NCBI RefSeq assembly: GCF_018614195.1
Contig: NZ_JAGGOT010000091.1
Coordinates: forward strand, 1-64,000
Source of the DNA: Streptomyces sp. ISL-43
GTDB lineage: Bacteria; Actinomycetota; Actinomycetes; Streptomycetales; Streptomycetaceae
Direction: 5' to 3'
Length of the DNA: 64,000 nucleotides
Shown: positions 60,239 through 64,000 of the stretch, in pieces
Numbering within the stretch: position 1 is the stretch's first letter
Layout: each line of letters opens with the position of its first letter
The notes under the pieces: model-generated
The model's database searches: none
Seen by the model: only the letters and a program-made list of their open reading frames with translations
What the model was told of the DNA's origin: nothing
Program-made: the position numbers and the translations under genes

Positions 60239-62626
60239 TCAGGATCCCGTGATGTGCTCCGGCCGGACCGGGACCCGGCGCAGGGCCAGGCCGGTGGCGG
60301 CGCGGATCGCCGAGGCGATCGCCGGGGTCGGGGACAGCGTCGGCGCCTCGCCGATGCCGCGCAGCCCGTACGGGGCGTGCGTGTCGGCCAGTTCGAGGAC
60401 GTCGACCGGGATGCTCGGGGTGTCGAGGATCGTCGGGATCAGGTAGTCCGTGAAGGAGGGATTGCGCACCTTCGCGGTCACCGGGTCGACGATGATCTCC
60501 TCCATCACCGCGAGGCCGAGTCCCTGGGTGGTGCCGCCCTGGATCTGGCCGATGACGGAGAGCGGGTTCAGCGCCTTGCCCACGTCCTGGGCCACCGCCA
60601 GCTCGATCACCTTGACCAGGCCCAGCTCGGTGTCGACCTCGACCACGGCCCGGTGCGCGGCGAAGGAGTACTGGACGTGCCCGTCGCCCTGGCCGGTCTC
60701 CCGGTCGAAGGGGTGGGTGGGGCGGTGGCGCCATTGGAGTTCGAGGTCGATCGCGTCCTCGCCCTCCAGCAGCTCGGCCAGGTCCGTGAGGACCTCACCG
60801 CCGTCGGTGACCACCTTGCCGCCTTCCAGGAGGAGTTCGGCGGTGGCCCAGGCCGGGTGGTACGAGCCGAACTTGCGGCGGCCGATCGCCAGGGCCTTGT
60901 CCCGGACGGCCTCGCAGGCGTTCTTCACCGCGCCGCCGGTCACGTACGTCTGGCGGGAGGCGGAGGTGGAGCCGGCGTTGCCGACCCGGGTGTCGGCGGG
61001 CTGGATGGTGACCTGGGTGACGCCCAGCTCGGTACGGGCGATCTGCGCGTGCACGGTGACACCGCCCTGGCCGACCTCGGCCATCGCCGTGTGGACGGTG
61101 GCGACGGCCTCGCCGTTCACGGCCTCCAGCCGGACGCGGGCGGTGGAGTAGTCGTCGTAGCCCTCGGAGAAGCCGACGTTCTTGATGCCGACCGCGTAGC
61201 CGACGCCCCGGACGACGCCCTCGCCGTGGGTGGTGTTGGACAGGCCGCCCGGCAGGTGGCGTACGTCGGCGCCCTCGCCGGCGGTCTCCCACTGGAGCTC
61301 GGGCGGCAGCGGCATCGCCTTGACCCGGCGCAGCAGTTCGGCCACCGGGGCGGGCGAGTCGACCAGCTGGCCGGTGGGCATCCGGGTGCCCTGCTCCATC
61401 GCGTTGAGCTGGCGGAACTCGACGGGGTCCATGCCGATTTCGGCGGCGACCCGGTCCATCTGGGACTCGTAGGCGAAGCAGGCCTGGACGGCGCCGAAGC
61501 CGCGCATCGCACCGCAGGGCGGGTTGTTCGTGTAGAGCCCGACCGCCTCGATCTCGACGTTCTCCACGTCGTACGGGCCGAGGCCGAGGGAGGCCGCGTT
61601 GCCGACGACGGCCGGCGTGGAGGAGGCGTACGCGCCGCCGTCCAGCACGATGCGGGCCGTGACGTGGGTGAGCTTCCCGTCGAACGTCGCGCCGTGCTCG
61701 TAGGTCAGCTTGGCGGGGTGGCGGTGGACGTGCCCGAAGAAGGACTCGTACCGGTTGTAGACGATCTTCACGGGCTTGCCGGTGCGCTGCGCGAGCAGGC
61801 AGGCGTGGGCCTGCATCGACAGGTCCTCGCGGCCGCCGAAGGCCCCGCCGACGCCGGAGAGGGTGAGCCGCACCTTCTCCTCGGGCAGGCCGAGGACGGG
61901 GGCGATCTGCTTCTGGTCCACGTGCAGCCACTGGGTGGAGACGTAGAGGTCCACGCCGCCGTCCTCGGCGGGCACGGCGAGGCCGGACTCGGGCCCGAGG
62001 AAGGCCTGGTCCTGGATGCCGACCTCGTACTCCTCGCGCACGATGACGTCGGCGCGCTCACGGGCCCCGGCCACGTCGCCGCGGACGACCGGCTGGCGGT
62101 GGACGATGTTGGGGTGCGGGGTGTGGGGCGCGTGGTGGTCGTCGCGGTCCGGGTGCAGGACCGGCGCGCCGGGCGCCGTGGCGCTCGCCTCGTCCGTGAC
62201 GGGCGCCAGGACCTCGTACTCGACCAGGATCTTGGCGGCGGCCCGGCGGGCGGTCTCCGGATGGTCGGCGGCGACGAGGGCGACCGGCTCGCCGTGGAAG
62301 CGGACGCGTCCGTCGCACAGGACGGGCTGGTCGACGAACTCCAGGCCGTACTTCCTGGCCGCGGGAAGGTCCGCGTACGTCATGACCGCGTACACCCCGG
62401 GGAGTTTCAGCGCCTCGGAGACGTCGAGTCGGGTGATGAGCGCGTGGGCGTGCGGGGCGCGCAGGGTCTGGCCCCAGAGCATGTCCTCGTGCCAGAGGTC
62501 CGAGGCGTACGCGAACTCGCCGGTGACCTTGAGGGTGCCGTCGGGGCGCAGCGTGGACTCGCCGATGCCGCCGCTCGTCTGCGAGCGCTGCGTCAGGCCG
62601 GTGGGGATGCGGGATGCGCCGGTCAT
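60239..62626 (-). CDS. xanthine dehydrogenase, molybdenum-binding subunit
   Basis: A 795-residue large subunit of the xanthine oxidase family. N-terminal hammerhead domain (LRPDGTLKVTGEFAYASDLW), then Mo-pyranopterin domains with GVGGAFGGREDLSMQAHACL, GAMRGFGAVQACFAYE, AEVGQGGVTVHAQIARTELG, and the catalytic glutamate in YGLRGIGEAPTLSPTPAIAS. It oxidises hypoxanthine and xanthine to urate, with electrons leaving through the Fe-S and FAD subunits. The ATG lies two bases after the stop of the Fe-S subunit, so the three genes form an operon. A related aldehyde or nicotinate dehydrogenase is possible but less likely. Confidence 0.93.
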   Translation of the reverse strand: MTGASRIPTGLTQRSQTSGGIGESTLRPDGTLKVTGEFAYASDLWHEDMLWGQTLRAPHAHALITRLDVSEALKLPGVYAVMTYADLPAARKYGLEFVDQPVLCDGRVRFHGEPVALVAADHPETARRAAAKILVEYEVLAPVTDEASATAPGAPVLHPDRDDHHAPHTPHPNIVHRQPVVRGDVAGARERADVIVREEYEVGIQDQAFLGPESGLAVPAEDGGVDLYVSTQWLHVDQKQIAPVLGLPEEKVRLTLSGVGGAFGGREDLSMQAHACLLAQRTGKPVKIVYNRYESFFGHVHRHPAKLTYEHGATFDGKLTHVTARIVLDGGAYASSTPAVVGNAASLGLGPYDVENVEIEAVGLYTNNPPCGAMRGFGAVQACFAYESQMDRVAAEIGMDPVEFRQLNAMEQGTRMPTGQLVDSPAPVAELLRRVKAMPLPPELQWETAGEGADVRHLPGGLSNTTHGEGVVRGVGYAVGIKNVGFSEGYDDYSTARVRLEAVNGEAVATVHTAMAEVGQGGVTVHAQIARTELGVTQVTIQPADTRVGNAGSTSASRQTYVTGGAVKNACEAVRDKALAIGRRKFGSYHPAWATAELLLEGGKVVTDGGEVLTDLAELLEGEDAIDLELQWRHRPTHPFDRETGQGDGHVQYSFAAHRAVVEVDTELGLVKVIELAVAQDVGKALNPLSVIGQIQGGTTQGLGLAVMEEIIVDPVTAKVRNPSFTDYLIPTILDTPSIPVDVLELADTHAPYGLRGIGEAPTLSPTPAIASAIRAATGLALRRVPVRPEHITGS

Positions 62627-62628
62627 GG

Positions 62629-63291
62629 CTAGCGGGCCCCTTCCTGGCGGGCGGCCGCGAGGCGGACCGCGTCGAGGATCTTCTCGTAGCCCGTGCAGCG
62701 GCAGAGGTTGCCGGACAGGGCCTCACGGATGTCCTGGTCGGACGGGGAGGGGTTCTCCTCCAGCAGCGCGTCCGCCTGGACCAGCAGACCCGGGGTGCAG
62801 AAACCGCACTGGACCGCTCCGGCGTCGATGAAGGCCTGCTGGATGGTGGAGAGCGGGGCGCCTTCGCCGGTCTGCGAGTCGCCGGGCTTGGCCTGCCACT
62901 GCTTGGCCGCGTCCAGGGAGACGCCGCCCTTGCTGCCGCAGCCGCCGCCGGCTCCGGTGCCGGTGCCGGCTCCGGTGCCGGTGCCGGCTCCGGTGCCGGT
63001 GCCGGTGCCGCAGGGGCCGCCGTGGCCGTGCCGCTCGCGCTGGTTGGCGTACGCGGCCAGGCCCTCGACGGTCACGACCTCGCGGCCCTCGACCTGACCG
63101 GCCGCGACCAGACAGGAACAGACCGGCACGCCGTCGAGGCGGACGGTGCAGGAACCGCATTCGCCCTGCTCACAGGCGTTCTTGGAGCCCGGCAGGCCGA
63201 GGCGCTCGCGCAGGACGTAGAGGAGGGACTCGCCCTCCCAGACGTCGTCGGCTTCCTGCTGACGGCCGTTGACGGTGAAATTGACGCGCAT
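62629..63291 (-). CDS. xanthine dehydrogenase, [2Fe-2S] subunit with a Gly-Thr-rich insertion
   Basis: A 220-residue Fe-S subunit. The plant-type ferredoxin domain has Cys40, Cys45, Cys48, Cys60 (ACEQGECGSC), and the alpha-helical domain has the second cluster (QCGFCTPG and LCRCTGYEK). Between them (about 86-145) is an extra segment holding a GTGTGTGAGTGTGAG-type run, encoded by ggtgccggtgccggctcc repeats at 62935-63005, that typical 160-residue subunits lack. ATG at 63291 sits two bases after the FAD-subunit stop. It carries electrons from Mo to FAD. Confidence 0.92.
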   Translation of the reverse strand: MRVNFTVNGRQQEADDVWEGESLLYVLRERLGLPGSKNACEQGECGSCTVRLDGVPVCSCLVAAGQVEGREVVTVEGLAAYANQRERHGHGGPCGTGTGTGAGTGTGAGTGTGAGGGCGSKGGVSLDAAKQWQAKPGDSQTGEGAPLSTIQQAFIDAGAVQCGFCTPGLLVQADALLEENPSPSDQDIREALSGNLCRCTGYEKILDAVRLAAARQEGAR

Positions 63292-63293
63292 GA

Positions 63294-64000
63294 TCAGGCG
63301 GCCCCTTCGAGCGGGCGGCCGTTTCGGGGGCCGCGGTACTGCTCCCACGTCCAGACGAGCTGGCGGCGAGCCATGACTCCGACCGCGTGACGGCGGTACT
63401 TCGCCGTGCCGCGGACGTCGTCGATCGGGTTCGTCGCGCCGGAGGCGAGGTCACCGAACTGCTTGGCGATCGACGGGATGATGACCTTGCCGGACTCCCA
63501 GAAGCCGCCCTCTTCGAGCGCGGCGTTCAAGAACTCCTCGGCGGCCTTCGCCCGGATCGGGGTCGGCGCGGCCGAACCGATGCCGGTACGGACCGTGTGG
63601 GTCCCGGGGTGCAGTGCCAGACCGAACGCGCAGACCGCGATGACCATCGCGTTGCGGGTGCCGACCTTCGAGTACTGCTGGGGGCCGTCGGCCTTGGTGA
63701 CGTGGATGGCCCGGATCAGCTCGTCCGGAGCGAGCGCGTTGCGCTTGACGCCCGTGTAGAACTCGTCGATCGGGATCAGCCGGGAGCCCCGTACGGACTC
63801 GGCTTCCACCTGCGCGCCGGCCGCGAGGAGCGCGGGGTGCGCGTCACCGGCGGGCGAGGCACAGCCGAGGTTGCCGCCGACGCTGCCGCGGTTGCGGATC
63901 TGCGGGGAGGCGACGGTGTGCGAGGCGAGCGCGAGTCCCGGAAGCTCCGTGCGGAGGTTCTCCATGATCTGCGTGTACGGGACGGAGGCGCCCAGCCGGA
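63294..64000 (-). CDS. xanthine dehydrogenase, FAD-binding subunit (5' end beyond window)
   Basis: The C-terminal 234 residues of a CoxM-type FAD subunit: LASHTVASPQIRNRGSVGGN, LGCASPAGDAHPALLAAGA, IPIDEFYTGVKRNALAPDEL, YSKVGTRNAMVIAVCAFGLA, ending GRPLEGAA. The frame is open through the edge of the window (RLGASVPYTQIMENLRTELP), so the start and the FAD-phosphate motif lie outside. It is the first gene of the leftward xanthine dehydrogenase operon visible here. Confidence 0.93.
   Translation of the reverse strand, partial: RLGASVPYTQIMENLRTELPGLALASHTVASPQIRNRGSVGGNLGCASPAGDAHPALLAAGAQVEAESVRGSRLIPIDEFYTGVKRNALAPDELIRAIHVTKADGPQQYSKVGTRNAMVIAVCAFGLALHPGTHTVRTGIGSAAPTPIRAKAAEEFLNAALEEGGFWESGKVIIPSIAKQFGDLASGATNPIDDVRGTAKYRRHAVGVMARRQLVWTWEQYRGPRNGRPLEGAA

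Overview
The window is high-GC actinobacterial chromosome, almost certainly Streptomyces. The evidence is extreme third-position GC, chaplins and rodlins (aerial-hypha surface proteins), an HrdD-type sigma factor, a LAxTG (class E sortase) anchor, and many genes coupled by ATGA or GTGA overlaps. No rRNA, tRNA or CRISPR array was recognised.

Layout. (1) 0-1.4 kb: a SAF-domain protein, mscL and a small conserved protein. (2) 1.4-15.3 kb: an anaerobic or hypoxic metabolism island. A tightly overlapping leftward operon encodes a NarI-like membrane cytochrome b, a Nas-type molybdopterin oxidoreductase with a Cys Mo ligand, a four-cluster ferredoxin, a Rieske protein with a Tat-like signal, a small membrane protein and a NarK transporter. 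Next to it lie pyruvate formate-lyase and its activase, with a perfect Rex-type operator upstream, then a second NarK, a siroheme nitrite reductase that lacks the NAD(P)H/FAD half of NirB but is fused to NirD, and a divergent sirohydrochlorin chelatase. Together these would import nitrate, reduce it through nitrite to ammonium, make siroheme, and dispose of pyruvate as acetyl-CoA plus formate. (3) 15.3-24 kb: LtrA family protein, P450, several small conserved or secreted proteins, a PAS-GAF-SpoIIE-HATPase phosphatase with a small repeat protein, and a flavin monooxygenase-like protein. (4) 24-38.5 kb: a predicted cell-surface polysaccharide locus (ATP-grasp, GH26-like mannanase with a proline-rich stalk, GNAT/FemAB-like, Wzz-like, two GT4 glycosyltransferases, polysaccharide deacetylase, MurJ-like flippase, O-antigen ligase/polymerase, polyprenyl glycosylphosphotransferase, secreted DUF3344-like protein). 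(5) 38.7-43.5 kb: a chaplin/rodlin cluster with three short chaplins, one sortase-anchored single-domain long chaplin, two rodlins, an IPEIP-repeat secreted protein and another small secreted protein, most followed by strong hairpin terminators.

(6) 43.6-53 kb: VKOR, a DUF6227-like protein, then a fructose locus (fruR-fruK) whose PTS permease gene survives only as a decayed 3' remnant, with a serine recombinase gene in place of its 5' part; then an MFS pump with a divergent WYL regulator, and hrdD. (7) 53-60 kb: a frameshifted GNAT pseudogene, a LigB-type dioxygenase preceded by a 34-nt perfect palindrome, a TetR-MFS pair with paired operator-like repeats, an M6 metalloprotease, an internally shortened alcohol dehydrogenase-like protein and a RidA protein. 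(8) 60.2-64 kb: a three-subunit xanthine dehydrogenase operon that runs off the right edge.

The two most interesting blocks are the island at 1.4-15.3 kb (a mosaic nitrate reductase plus PFL in a genus regarded as obligately aerobic) and the contiguous surface-building region at 24-43.5 kb. Functional statements rest on motif recognition by eye; no database search was run.
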